Source of the DNA: Echinarachnius parma
Taxonomy: Eukaryota > Echinodermata > Echinoidea > Clypeasteroida > Echinarachniidae
Length of the DNA stretch: 64,000 nucleotides
NCBI GenBank assembly: GCA_037951105.1
Contig: JBAMJV010004323.1
Coordinates: 62,001-126,000, forward strand
Direction: 5' to 3'
Shown here: in pieces, positions 44,717 through 57,667 of the stretch
Layout: every line of letters begins with the position of its first letter
Numbering within the stretch: the first letter of the stretch is position 1
Position numbers and translations under genes: made by a program
Notes under the pieces: model-generated
The model's input: the letters and a program-made list of their open reading frames with translations, nothing else
Databases searched by the model: none
Told to the model about the DNA's origin: nothing

Positions 44717-45773
44717 TTAAAGGGATCTAGTAACATTGTCCAAATCAACAAAACGTGCTTGGAACTCATGTAGTTCTCCCATTCCTTGTTGTATTATCCC
44801 CTTGCCGACGAAGTCGGATGGGATATAGTAATGCCTCCTTCCGTCCGTACTTCCGTAAAAAATCTGGTTTCCGTTCGATAACTTTAGTAATGTTTGACAG
44901 ATTTTAATGAAATTTGATATGAAGGTACATGGTATGAAAATACAGCCTAAGTTTGATTTCAGAGTATGTAGGTCTAAGGTCAAAGGTCAGCTCATTAAAT
45001 GTGCGAAAATAGCTAATTATGTATCCGAAAATGTGGTTTCCGTTCGATAACTTTAGTAATGTTTGACGGATTTTAATGCAATTTGATATGAAGGTACATG
45101 ATATCAAAATACAGTCTAAGTTAGTTTTCAAAGTATGTAGGTCAAAGGTCATAGCTCATTAAATATGCGAAAAAGGCTAATTATGTATCCGAAAATGTGG
45201 TTTCCGTTCGATAACTTTAGTAATGTTTGACAGATTTTAATGAAATTTGATTTGAAGGTACATGGTATCAAAATACAGCCTAATTTTGATTTTGAAGTAT
45301 GTCAAAGGTCAAAGGTCATAGCTAATTAAATATGCGAAATAGCTATTTATGTATCCGAAAATGTGGTTTCCGTTCGATAACTTTAGTAATGTTTGACCGA
45401 TTTTAATGCAATTTGATATGATATTTGTACCCAGCGAGGGGATGCTACGCTTTGCATTGACTTGTTTATATTAACAATAGAAGCATTGGACAGGTTTTGT
45501 TTTTTCAAATTTCCATTTCGTTTAAAATTTATTTACGATTGAAGTGTTTGGATATTTACTTATCCACTTGAAAGTTTTAACTGTGTACAAAGTCAGTGCA
45601 ATGAGTTAGTGAATATCACTTTGCATTTTCACTTATTACTTGGCCATAAACCATCCATTAAACATGACATTTTCACAGATTACCTAATGGACATATCAGA
45701 TCACAAAAATACACATTTTATCAACAAGTCACCACTTTTTGCACATATTAACAAAGTTATTTGGTCCCTTTAA
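44717..45773 (-). mobile_element. TTAAAGGGA MITE, split by a nested element
   Basis: Right part 45466-45773 is the reverse complement of most of 48273-48658. Left part 44717-44797 matches that copy's other end (TTTAAAGGGATCTAGTAACA ... TCCCATTCCTTGTTGTATT). The two halves are parted by the insert at 44798-45465. Confidence 0.8.
44798..45465. mobile_element. nested Helentron/INE-like element with 165-bp core repeats
   Basis: Left cap CCCCTTGCCGACGAAGTCGG contains a CCGAC-GAA-GTCGG hairpin. Four core units start with GGTTTCCGTTCGATAAC at 44866, 45034, 45199 and 45364 (periods 168, 165, 165). Right cap CAGCGAGGGGATGCTACGCT contains an AGCG...CGCT hairpin and is partly complementary to the left end. 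Capped ends around core tandem repeats resemble INE-1/DINE and bivalve pearl elements. No replicase. Class assignment is inference. Confidence 0.65.
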
Positions 45774-46736
45774 CCAACAACAAATAAGTGCTTTATCTAA
45801 GTGAGTTCCTTTTCCATCTGTTGACAGATTATTTCAAAATATCAAAGTTTATCTTCATAAAGAATTGCTACAAACCAGTAGCCAAGTGATTATTAAACAA
45901 GATTTAATATTACTTTGTAGTCAGTACGGTCATTCTTCAATATCCAGTGTAAATTTTCTGTCGCGTTGTCAACATGTTTACTGGATTTACTGTAAAGTTA
46001 TCCACAGGTTGCCTCAAGCAAATTACGATACGTTCATCTACAGTTTAAAAAGTGTAACACGAGTGTGAAGAAATACAATTTATCAGATAAGTTTTCCCCG
46101 GGAAAAAAACAGATAAAAAAAAAAAATTTGCCTTATAATCCTCCAGCATCTCTAGGTGCGTGGTCAGTGATGTAACCATAGTAACAATTACATCAGCAGG
46201 TAGATAATGGTGGGAAATGTGATGCAGGAATTGTTTACAATCCTTGTTTGAATTGACTTAATAAATGTTTTGCTCAAAGAAAAGGATGGAGTTGTTCTGG
46301 CTAATTTTGCTGCTTGGAGCTACAACTTTTTTGTAAATATTTACAAATTAGGATTTTGAGAGGGAAATGAACCTGTTGAAGAAACTTTAATATTTCAATA
46401 TTTAAAATTAGAAAGACTAAAAACGCATTTCAAAGAGCGCTTATAGTTGCGATGGCTGTCTTTAAAACTTGACAAATTAATCTGTTCTAAATTTATTATT
46501 AAAGATAACACATTTTGAGTATAGGAACCACTGGACAGAAACGTTGTCTCCTTTGGGTATTTGATAAATATGACTTTTTACTACTTGATGGAAAATGTCA
46601 CAATTATCAAAGAATGCCTGATGAGAAACTGTTTCTCCATCTTAGGCACCACTACTCTGAAATCAATTATGCATCAGAATTATTGTGATGTTCTTTATAC
46701 ACCCATCCAAGCATATCTGATCATTTTACTATTTTC
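45774..46736. other. non-coding stretch, no gene seen
   Basis: AT-rich unique sequence with no recognised exon or repeat. Confidence 0.4.
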
Positions 46737-47128
46737 TTAACCCACCAAGGACGATGGCCCACATATTTAGTTTGGTAGTCCTACACTTTAGCAAGAAGAT
46801 AAAAAGTTATATAAAGTGCACAAGGTGAAAGGGCAATTTTTGGAGCCCTAGATTGTTGCTCTACCTGCTTTCATTATTTTTGAATGATTTTTATTATTGC
46901 CTAGATCGCTATAATTTTGGAAAATTCTTAAATTGGCAACACATCATATTTTTAAAACAGATTTTGCGTTCAAGTGGGCAACTATATGGCAAAGTTACTT
47001 CATTTTTTTAACTACATATTTTCTACCTTATTTATGTCAGAAGGTAGAACAAAATAAGGAGTTGCCAATTTGTTAGGGAAATAATGATCAATTTTGCCTT
47101 GAAATAGCTCTCGTCCTTGATGGGTTAA
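46737..47128. mobile_element. 392-bp TTAACCC MITE with CAAGGACG ends, copy 2
   Basis: TTAACCCACCAAGGACG at the left, CTCGTCCTTGATGGGTTAA at the right. The interior matches 3792-4206 over its length with indels. Confidence 0.8.
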
Positions 47129-48272
47129 GGAGATGTGTGGTCATTTTTTGCTTTAAAAGTCTGCTAATAAGAAAAAAACAAGATCTCTGACGTAAATTCA
47201 TCTGGTGAGCTATCTTGATCAAAAAGAAAAGAAAAGAAAAGAAGAATGGATTATGTCTGTGGCTAGGGCATCAATATGCAAGGAAGTCTGGAGCCATGAG
47301 AGGAAAGGAAAAGAGTAAAAACTCATCAATAAAGATGTGTTTTCTGTGGGAATTGGATTCTACACTCATTTATTTTGTGATCCATCGTAAGATATCCAAG
47401 ACTCCAGTTTAAAGCCCCCCCCCCCCCCCCCCCAAAAAAAAAAGTTTTGGGAAGCCACCAAAAAAAAAGGCATATCAGTTTTACGTACTAATTACAATAT
47501 TTAGGAGGAGACGTGAATAAAGCATCTCTGATCCATTCACGGATACAGTTTCGAGATGATTCATTCTCAAGTAGCTTTGACTACTCCCTTTAATCCTAAT
47601 GTCTGATGCCGCTCTACCGTGACTGAGCTAAATTGACCGAATGCGATCTGACCCACTCATCATGGTCGCATTTAAAGTCCAATTGGGCTTCAGACACGTC
47701 GTCGTCAGGTTGTAAGTGACTGGTTAGATGGGAAGTGACTGGTGGCGATTATACAATGGACACGGTGGGGTACCTGAGAGGGAGGGGGGGGGGGTATTTC
47801 CCCCCAATATTTGTTTCTCTCGTATTACCCCGATGTGGAAATTTGAAATCTATTAGTTTACTAGTACAAGGAAAACAGCAAGGCATGAAAGACCAACTAG
47901 ATCTGCAAGTGAGTATGGTCAATTCAAAGTTACTAGAATATGCCTTTGACAGATGAATATTGGAAGAATTACAAAAGTGTCTTCTTTATATAAAGCAGTT
48001 ATCCGTTGTGTTGCCAAATATCAAAGGCAATGTCTCCATACATTAAACAGTTCTATCTTCAGAGCTCTCACTATCGCTCTTCACCCAACCATAAAGTGCA
48101 ACATGTTAAAGAATCAATTGGGTTCATTATCAGCATGCTGCTGATGGCATATAGCCAGTTTCAAACCAGCCATGGCTGGGGGTGGGGAACAAAATGGGAT
48201 GCAAGGGGCTCCACACCAGGGCAGCCTTTGATGCTACATGTATGTAAAGTCAAGAAGTCTTCTCTTTTTCAT

Positions 48273-48658
48273 TTAAAGGGATCTAGTAACTTTGTTGACA
48301 TGTGCAAAAAGCGATGAGTGGTTGATACAATGTATATTGTTGTTATCTGATATGTCCACTGGGTGTTGTGTGAAAATTTCAAGTTAAATGGACTTTATAT
48401 GGCCGAGTAATGAGCAAAAATGCAAAGTGACATTCACTAACTCATTGCACTCACTTTGTACACGGTTTTCGCGATCCGTTGGATAATTTGACATCTGAAC
48501 ACTTCAATCGTAAATATCTTTTTAACGAAAGGGAAATTTGAAAAACCGAAACCGGTCCCATGCCTTTTTTGTTAATAAGAATACAACAAGGTATGAGGGA
48601 ACCGCTAGAATTTCAATTGGATTTTGAGGATTTGGACAATGATACTAAGTCCCTTTAA
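48273..48658 (+). mobile_element. 386-bp TTAAAGGGA MITE, uninterrupted copy
   Basis: TTAAAGGGATCTAGTAAC at the left and AGTCCCTTTAA at the right. The interior includes CATTCACTAACTCATTGCAC and GAACACTTCAATCGTAAATA, which identify the split copy at 44717-45773. A truncated third copy appears to enter the window at 63952. Confidence 0.8.
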
Positions 48659-49805
48659 GACAGCAGAGCTTCTATCATCTATGGAATATCAGGCAAATTT
48701 TGCAGCCAGCGAATTGTGTCAGGGTCCAAGTTGTTCAGGTTTAGGATTGGGTTACCGGTTGGGCAAAGGAGGCTGTGAAGGGACTTGAATGCCTATAGAG
48801 GGGCAGGGGGGGGGGGGGGGTAATAACCCCTCTTGCCTAGCTATGCCACTATGTACACTCATCACCCAAGTGTAAAAGGCAACATTTTAAGGAGAGAATC
48901 CAGGGTTTGATTATCCGCAGTCGTCAGTCCTGCCGTCGTTCGTGACACTGCATCTCAGACGACTTTTGAAATTTGATTTGGAAGGGTTTAGGGTCCAATA
49001 AAGTGGGGGTTTGTCGTGTGATCTGTTTGTCTATTGCCTAGACCAACTGAATTTGCATGTAAATTGCATCTTGCTGGTGATCTGTTTATTTATGTGGCTA
49101 CATGAAGTTGTTAAGACCTTTTATTTCAAGAGGGAGATTTCCGCATGCTTCCCCTTTTATCTTCCGGCGCTCGTATTTCTAAAACTCTATAAACCACTTT
49201 ATTTATTCTTCTCCTTCATTCCGTTAACAGTTTGCTTGTTTCTCTTATGTAGTTTGGGAATTACATAATCATACCCTTTGAGAACTGATATCTGAGTCCT
49301 GGGTATGATTCTCAGGCTGGAGTGTATTATGGGAAATGCATGTTGCAACAAAATCAAATCGTATCCTTTAGGTTTGAATAAGTGAAACAAAAATTCTCCC
49401 CAGTTTGTGTATTATTGTTCTAACTAGAAATTGTAGGAGTCTAATACTTGAGGGGGGGGGGGAAATGAAAGATTGTTTCTTTTTTACCAACAAATATCAG
49501 CAATTATTGTTTTCCTTTCTTTATAATGATTTGTTTGCCCTTTTAATGTATATTTTAGATTATACTTCATTGTATTTTCCCTTTAACTTTTCTCAACTTT
49601 TTTTTTTTGCGGTATGTCAAGAAAAAAAATACTTCCCTGCCTGAATTATTGGGGGGGTTTTTTCTCTCAAAGTTTAGGATTTAAATGTATCCCTTTTTAA
49701 CCTCTTCAGAGACCTTTATGCTTCTCTTTTAAAAGGGAGTTTTATTACCATAATTTGGTTAGAAATCTATTCGTATTAAATGTCACCTTTTATTAAATAT
49801 AGTAT
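48659..49805. other. non-coding stretch, no gene seen
   Basis: A G-run at 48808-48821 is followed by CTAGCTATGCCACTATG, a likely scrap of the CAGTGGCGTAGC family. The remainder is AT-rich without recognised exons. Confidence 0.45.
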
Positions 49806-49809
49806 TTTC

Positions 49810-50100
49810 ATTTCAGTATGTTTATTCCCAACTGTTCTGCTGTACGTGTTTCAACTTTCAGCGTAATCAATGCCGAACTTTTATTTCATTTATGCATTGG
49901 CAGTATTTAAACTATTCTGTTATGTGTCAGCTTTCAACAAAATCAATGCAGGACTTTTTACTTCATTTATTCATTTACAGTAACTTTTCCGTTAAGTTTC
50001 AACTTTCTATGTAATCAATGCAGAACTTTTATTTCATTTCTTCAGTGGCAGTATTCAAACTATTCTGTTATGTGTCAACTTTCAACGTAATCAATCTGCA
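49810..50100. repeat. tandem repeat, four units of about 70-75 bp
   Basis: TTTCAACTTTCAGCGTAATC, GTCAGCTTTCAACAAAATCA, GTTTCAACTTTCTATGTAAT and GTCAACTTTCAACGTAATCA, each followed by AATGC-GAACTTTTA-TTCATTT. Confidence 0.75.
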
Positions 50101-50818
50101 ATGCACTCAGATAGGGAGTCATGTAATGGCGATACAAATTGCCATTATTAGTGCACATTTCAATTCCCAATAGACAGATACAAACTGTGTGTCTCCAGGA
50201 AGATGAATATCAAGACGACCATGAGGATGTTTGAAATTTTTTTTTTAAAACCATTTAAACATTTTCTTGAAGAAATTTCAAAGGCATGAAATGCTGTTTG
50301 GTGGCTGTTTTGTAACAGGTTAAAAATGTCCTGTGTTATATACTTAATTATGGATGTTTTTTTTTCTCCTTTACTCTTTTCCTTAATATAAGATTATGCC
50401 ATTAGTTGGTACATGGATGTTTTAATGCACGTTTCTCTCTGTTCCTAATGACATTTATTTTTTAATGTTATTCTTTAAATGTATGATATTATGCTCAATA
50501 ATAGGGCAGTTGAGCATTTTAAGCGGAATACTACTTATTGTTGTATACACATTTTCTGTATGAGTAAACTATTTTATAATAATTAGGAGCCAGTCTTAAT
50601 TGTTGATTCATCAATTATTATTTCATCTTAACTAATTGTTTAGTTTATTTTGTCCATTTATTTTCCCTTTTTGTATAATTAATTTATTATCTTCTAACAA
50701 TCCAACATCTTTTTTTCTTTCTTCTGTTTCTTTTTTTTCCATGTAGAAAACCAAAGGTGTGTGCTATAAAGGTGGAAGCGAGATATCGGAAATACCTCAA
50801 GTTGATTGGAGCAGGACT

Positions 50819-51320
50819 CATTAACCCGCTCAGGACTTGTCCCCAAAATACTCCTGGATCTGTAGAAATAGCATGTTATTTACCAAATCCAAGCAGTCCT
50901 GAATCTATTAATGAATCTGTTCTGGACTTGTCTCGAAAATATTTAGCTGGGGACTATTGACAAAGCGTATTTATACCAAACCAAATGGTCTTTAATGGGT
51001 ATAAACATGTTCATGATTGGTCCCGAAAAATATATCTGGCCTTGGGTCTAATGAAAAAAGCATGGTATACCACACCCAAACCGAGAAAGAGCATTGCACC
51101 AAATCTAGACTAGTCTTGAATGGGTAAATGTCTTCAGGACTGGTCCCCAAAATACTTGGTCTAGGGTCTACGGAAAAAAGAGTGTTCTACCACCAAATCC
51201 AAGACGTCTTTAAAAAATTGGTTAACCCATTCAAGACCTGTCCAGAAAAATACTTGGCTGGGGTCTACGGAGAAGGCATGTTGAAGCAGAGTCAACGAGT
51301 CTTGAATGTGTTTGAGTAAT
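50819..51320 (+). repeat. tandem array of the second TTAACCC family, about five units
   Basis: Units start at 50819 (TTAACCCGCTCAGGACTTGT), about 50910, about 51000, about 51122 and 51222 (TTAACCCATTCAAGACCTGT). Each has TCCC(C/G)AAAATA(C/T), a GG(T)CTA segment and a GCATG(T)T or AGTGTTC stretch, ending with a GTCTT-GAATG-like complement of its start. Confidence 0.7.
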
Positions 51321-51329
51321 CAAGATTAT

Positions 51330-52290
51330 GGCGTCTGGATGGACTTGGCTAGATGAAGCGAGTGATACGTCGATTGAAGTGAGCGATTTGTGAACGCGTT
51401 GAGAGCAGGGCCATGTCTTCAAAACCAGACGGAATCTTGCATGAGCGCAACACTCACTCATGTATGTAGGCTACAGAAGGTATCGAGAGTAAACATGTCG
51501 CACCTCTACATGTTTTTTTTAAAGTGCCCTCTTAGAATAGAATAGAATGGCGTAATATTGTTGACTTTACAGGCTGTTTTCGGTCATACAGAGTAGCGCC
51601 ATGTTTGAGATTCGGGTGGAAGCGTGCAGTATGAACTTTATCAATCAATGTAGAATTTCACCATCTGTTGGTTAAAATTTAAAGGAATGAGAAAGTGCCG
51701 CTAAATGTTAAATTGGACTCGGGGAGACTTGATTATCATGTATCATGATTACGTAAAGCAAACAGACAATTTATTGAGGTGATATAAGACAACTAAGTTA
51801 CAAAGTTTGCGTATAATGTTGGTAATTGGATATGTGAATGTGTACTAAAGTTCTTTTGAAAATGATATAAATAAACATGATAAATGAAAATGTTATAAAA
51901 AAGATATGATTGTTATTGTGGGTAATAAAGGTGTACTCTGTATGATTGTAAATAAATTAAAATTGCCTTTACAATGAATATTCAACATCAGATGTGTGGG
52001 TAATTGATTTTTAATTCATTAGTTAAACAGTAATTTGTACAAAGAAACTTTGACAGGATGATATTTATTGAAGAAGAGTCGATTTTTGTAAATATAAACA
52101 AATGATAATAAAAATGAAAAATTCCAAAGATAAATTTTCAACAATTGTATGAACAAAATAATACAAAGAATAAAGAAAATTACTACTGAAAACTGCTTGT
52201 ATCTGCAATAAAATTGCTTGTGTGGAGAAAAAAAATAACCAATCAGTTACAGAGCATGAGCTTTCGGTCTTAGCATAATCTTTATCAGAG
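51330..52290. other. non-coding stretch, no gene seen
   Basis: AT-rich unique sequence; nothing coding recognised. Confidence 0.4.
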
Positions 52291-52295
52291 GCTAG

Positions 52296-52375
52296 TTAAC
52301 CTGTTCACTACGAGCTTATGAAATCCCTATAGGCTTTGTACACAACCCACTCGGTTCCCGTGTTAAACGGGTTAA
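52296..52375 (+). mobile_element. 80-bp TTAACCC mini-element, copy j
   Basis: TTAACCTGTTCACTACGAGC ... TAGGCTTTGTACACAACCCA ... AAACGGGTTAA. TTAA at both ends, 80 bp. Confidence 0.85.
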
Positions 52376-53137
52376 TATTCATAAATGTTTATTTGTATTG
52401 ATGGTGATTGATTGCCTTTGGTTTATTAATGTAGTAAAATTTCATTAGTGAGTGCCTATTGACAAAGCTCCTATATTTTTCATATAACAATAACAAATGT
52501 AGGGGCCTATATATTTGTATCACTGTCATTTTATGTACAGTTTGTACTATGAAATTTTAAAAATGTTTTATATGCCTATTTTGCTTTCTACCTAACAATT
52601 AGTTAGTGTATATTATGTCTCAAAGTATCTTATAAATTGCGGGTTGAAGAAATTTGAGTTTATTAAACTAAAACCCAAAAGGCCATACAAGCATTCATAC
52701 ATTTGCACTAAATGCAGGATAGAATAATATGCTAGTTTTACCTTATTCAGATTTGATACAATGATAAGGTCCATTTCTAAATGCAATAATTATTAAAATT
52801 CATATGCGTTATTCAAGAGCATTTTGATTTAGCAGTGTGTGATCAATGTTTATATTGTAAATAATGTGCAAGTAGCTTACAGGATAATGAACTATATATT
52901 TGAAAGTTATTTAATATAACTATATGGGAATGTTTCATTGTTTAGCTCATCAGTTTGTCTATATATTCATATCTAAATTCTACATTAGTTTGTTTCAAAC
53001 AAAATAAAACATTCTAATTTTGATCGATGTGAATGCATTACATAAACATCTTTATCATGTTTGATATGAACAAAATATACAATTTATTCCTTTGTAATCT
53101 GTGTAATGCAGTCTTTGTATTATAGTCTTATCTCAAG

Positions 53138-53219
53138 CCATTCAGAACAAATTCTTAGGGGTGAGGTCTGCAGAAAAAAGTTAGTTGCACCTAAAATGAA
53201 CCATCTTGATTGGGTTAAA
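53138..53219 (+). mobile_element. second TTAACCC family, worn solo copy
   Basis: CCATTCAGAACAAATTCTTA, GGTCTGCAGAAAAAAGTT and TCTTGATTGGGTTAA. A further partial copy lies at about 53552-53650 (CATTCAGGGCTGGTCCC). Confidence 0.55.
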
Positions 53220-54093
53220 TGTCAAAATATTTTTACCTTTACTTTCTTTAGAAGTTTGAAGATTATTTATCATTCCTTTTAAAAACCCATTCATGTTATA
53301 CTGTTCACCTTTTCTTTTTTTTATTTCCTTTTTCTCTCGTCCTCTTCCATTTTTCTGTTAGGACATTATTTGTTTACATCTAGAATGTCTTTCTTTTATT
53401 GTACAGTAATGATTTAACAAAATAAAACATACAAACTACGATTGAAAAATAAAACCCTATTTGAGCCTCTTTTTTTTAACTCTCTGGCATTGATTGTTGA
53501 AATTAGTTGATGCGATTGTGATGTGTGATTTTAGACATAGTATTTTAAATCATTCAGGGCTGGTCCCCCATAATACTTGGGCTGAGGTCTGTGAAGAATG
53601 CATGTTGTACCGAAGAGAAATAGTCTTGAACTCTGGGTGCAGGTCTATGGAGTACCAAGTGTGATTTCAACAGCTGTTCACTGCCATGGATAATGGTTCT
53701 CAACAATGTCAGGCAAGTCAATTTTGTTGACCTAATGGTTGCTAAGAAGGCAATCGGCCAGCTTCAACTCAACTGTCAAAAAGCCCAAATTAAACTACAA
53801 GTTGTTTAGAACCATTGCCATGATATAACAAAACTCAAGAGAAAAATATGTGACTCCGGTTCTAGCCAGAGTGTTGCTGAGTGGATCTAGGGCGGCTCCA
53901 TGCTTGGACTGGGGTAGTTTATGTTCTAAACTGTGTTGCATGTCTATCCCCCTATATAGCGCCGCCAACAAGAGTTGTGCGCAACAGATTCACCGGGCGT
54001 TCCGATTTGTGAATCGCGGCGTCTATCAGCTTTTGCAGGATATGTACGTGGGGGGAAACGAGATGTAAGAGAAAGGGAGTAAAGGAGTAAATA

Positions 54094-54186
54094 GAGTCCA
54101 GAAACCTAGACTAGGACTGGGGTGGAGTCCAGAAACCTAGACTAGGACTGGGGTGGAGTCCAGAAACCTAGACTAGGACTGGGGAG
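54094..54186. repeat. three near-perfect 31-bp units
   Basis: GAGTCCAGAAACCTAGACTA plus GGACTGGGGTG starts at 54094, 54125 and 54156. Only the last unit differs (GGGGAG). Confidence 0.95.
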
Positions 54187-55340
54187 GAGTTGGGTCCTTG
54201 TGACATGGTTACTGGAGCTGATTTGAAGGCATCTCTCTCCCTATGCTGGTATCTTCATATCTTCTGAAGATAGCTTCATAACATTGCAAACTGATGTAAT
54301 AGCAACGCAAGAGTAATAAACAATGACACCTTAAAGGAATCAAGTTATCTTTTTGTAAGTAGGTCGTGGTTATTCCCGGAGGGTGTGGAAAGAGTAATTA
54401 TGTGTTCCGTTCCTTTGATGAATATGTGCAGTCAATTAATATAATGCCTGATTATTATTGCTGAAGACCTCACTTTTTTAAATCCCATCAATACAAACAA
54501 AAAACATTACACATGTCTTGACCCATTTTATGTATATTGTGTAATAACAGTGGATGTTTCTAATTTAATGTGTATTGAATTATTACATTAATTGAAATGT
54601 GGACAGGGTCCATACAACAATAACATAGCCATGGTCAACCTAGGCAGAGGGTAAAGAGAGGGGCATAGTGGACAGTGCTATTTATTTCTTTATAATTATT
54701 CATTTCTATCAGAGGTGGGGACAGTGAGTAGGGGCAAGAACTCCTTATCTTGCCCCCTCCCCCCCCCCCCCCCCCCCTTCCAGCAAAGGTCCCATATTTT
54801 TACCCCCACAAAAAATATAGGAACAAATAAATAAATAAATAAAACCAAACATCAAAAGTCAATGATAGATAACATTTGCTAGTAACACTTGAGGGCATTA
54901 GCACGCCCATCCCTTCTTGTTCGTCCATTCCGTTCCCATGCTAGTGAATTACTGCCTACGCCCCAGCAGTAGAAACGGCTTAGGGCCATTCATGAGTGCT
55001 TGTGTTGTACCTATTTATTACAGATCAAGTGACTCAAAGTAGCGACAATTGAGGTTTAACAATTCGCCAAGTGGCGGTACCTTGTGTTATATTAGAACTT
55101 ATATATTGATGTGATGTCATCCCATATCAAACGTTTTTGGTTTAGACCGAAAAGCCCCAGTTTTCTCAGTCATTCTTGATGAAGAAGGCTATATACAAAT
55201 GCCATTAAATATTCATACAAACAAGCAGTTTTAAATGTGTGGTTAGCAACGATTTCAGCTCGTTTAAAAAATAGCTGTTGGTTATTAATACAATGCATAC
55301 TTTTTATTGTATTAAAAGTCAACCTGATTTGTTTTGTTTC

Positions 55341-55640
55341 AGGAGTATTGTGCAATCCCCAAATTAAATGCTTCGCATAACCGGTTAAAGGTATACAACC
55401 TGTTGCTAGTACTGCCCAACTTTTCAGGAGTATTGCAAAATCTGTAAACTAAACGCTTCACATAACTGGCTATAGGTATAACCTGTTGTTAGTAATGGGC
55501 AACTTTCAGGAGTATTGCGCAATCTCTAAATGAAATGCTTCACAAAACCTGCTATAGGTGGGCTATAGGTAAACCTGTTGCTAGTATTGCGCAACTTTCA
55601 GGAGTATTGCGCAATCTCTAAATTAAATGCTTCACATATA
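55341..55640. repeat. tandem repeat, three and a half units of about 85 bp
   Basis: CAGGAGTATTG(T/C)GCAATC at 55341, 55427, 55509 and 55600, each with AAAT-AAATGCTTC-CATAA and AACCTGTTGCTAGTA. Confidence 0.85.
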
Positions 55641-56059
55641 AACCGTGAACAAGGAGTTAGGAGTTAGATCTATACGACGTTGGCATTCGGGCACGGTAGG
55701 CATAAGTGGACCACGAATGGCGTCTGGCGCCCCCATCCCCTTCGTACAAAATACGGACACCGTTTATTCTTATATATTTCGAGCTTAAACTGCCCTCTCT
55801 ATGGAAGTTCCTGCCCATTCACTATTCACCCCCACCCCCTCCCCCACCTCACCTCCCTCTCACCCCCACCCCCTTTCGTATTTCCCCCTGGCTTTGTTCC
55901 ACACTGGCAAAGTCACAAATAGAGGAGGGTTGAATTTGGGACTTTTTCGTCCCGGTGTGGATTGGTGGGAATCGGCAAACATTTGTTTTCAATGCCACTA
56001 TTCAATTCAGTTTGTCATTCGAATTAGTAAAGACGATGTGATGATGTTGATGCGATAAT

Positions 56060-57660
56060 CTGACTGAGTGATGCTTCGGTTTTACGAATTATTAGTGCAC
56101 CATTAGTTGTTTAGAACTGAGATGACGAATTATTTGGTGTACCAATTAAATTTGTAGAGCCAGACGGATCATAATGAGCTTAATTTGCTGTAACGTATAT
56201 CAGTTATTTACCAAGCGCCGGACAAGCTGGGTTCCTTTGATCACTCGGAAACGAGTGAAAATAATTATCGAGATGCCGAGCGTTTTACCCTTTTCATCTA
56301 TGCTGGAGAGGATACCAACTTTTGTTAAATTATATTGACTCATCTTGTCTCGGTTTTTCCTTGTATTCTTGCCAGAATGTTCTTATTTTGTTAGTAAATG
56401 CGGTAAATGCATCAATACATGATTAATGACTCGTTTTGAACAGTTTACTAAAAATCGAAATTGTTCGACAACATGTATTTTTTTACGATATATATAGAAT
56501 GATTATGAAGACCCGAAAAGATATGCCATATGTCTGAGATGCATATCCGGATTTGGATACCTCTTTAAAACCTACATTTACATCCTTTTGCAGCAATCAG
56601 CAGTCCTTTTCTGTTTTCTTCCGATCTGAATTCAGAAGAGCATCTACTACTTTTGTAATCTTTCACCCATCGTTGGGGTTTCATTCATGCTATCGAATTC
56701 TCACCAGTACTATTAGTTTCAGTCCTCCATTCACAAAAACACATTATAGGCGTAGCATGTCTTTTACTGGTTGAGGGTCGTGCCAATCGTTATTATATAG
56801 GGGCATATTTCATGTATTTCTTTAGTTGTCTGTAGCTTTTATCCTTATGGTTGTACGATGATGATTGTGTACTTTGATGAAATATATTGTTGAAATCTAT
56901 TTGATGAAATCTATTGGCCGATGATGGATGTATCCTGTTGTACGGTGATGTAGATTTTGATTCATCCAGGAAGAGCTCATGGAATTCAAATTGAATTTAT
57001 TCAACTTATGATTTTACTTATGTTTGTCTTAATTAGTGGGGGCGTGCCCGCTCATGCTCTCATTTAGCAACCATGACAACGATGCTGTTTAAATAACTTC
57101 GAAATATTCAGGGGTGTATAGCCAGGGGCATCTTTATAAACACAGGCGACGAATATTCATTTATCTCATTAGGAGACAGGGTGTAGGAACACGTACAGTA
57201 TATGTATGTTATGTAAGTTCAAATTCAGATTTAAAATGCATTGATATCCATTCCTCATTACGGGATTAACAATCAAATATACATTATTGTATAAAGGTAA
57301 ACACAAAAAAAAAACATAATTATGTTTTTTTTTAATGCATATATAATATTAACTTTTCAATATCTAATGATTAGTAGAAAATGTATTCATAACATAAACC
57401 GTACAAATTAATGTGATTGTTTATTAATCTCCCCCAACCCCACCCAGCACCCCTTAGCTACACTCTTAAATAAAAGCCCATTATAGGTGAAGCGTACGCA
57501 ATGACCCAAGTGCTAAAAGTAGATGACGCGTGCCTAAAATGCCGCTTTTAATTACACAGATTTATGGTTGGTAAGTTACAATTGTTTAATTACGATGCGT
57601 AAAAATCAACATCAGCCCCTCTAGCCAGGAGCTGACCACCCCTCTTTAGTTAACTAGCGC
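56060..57660. other. non-coding stretch, no gene seen
   Basis: Mixed AT-rich sequence. Short perfect duplications (AAATCTATTTGATG/AAATCTATTGGCCG near 56893) and no credible exon. Confidence 0.4.
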
Positions 57661-57667
57661 GTAACGG

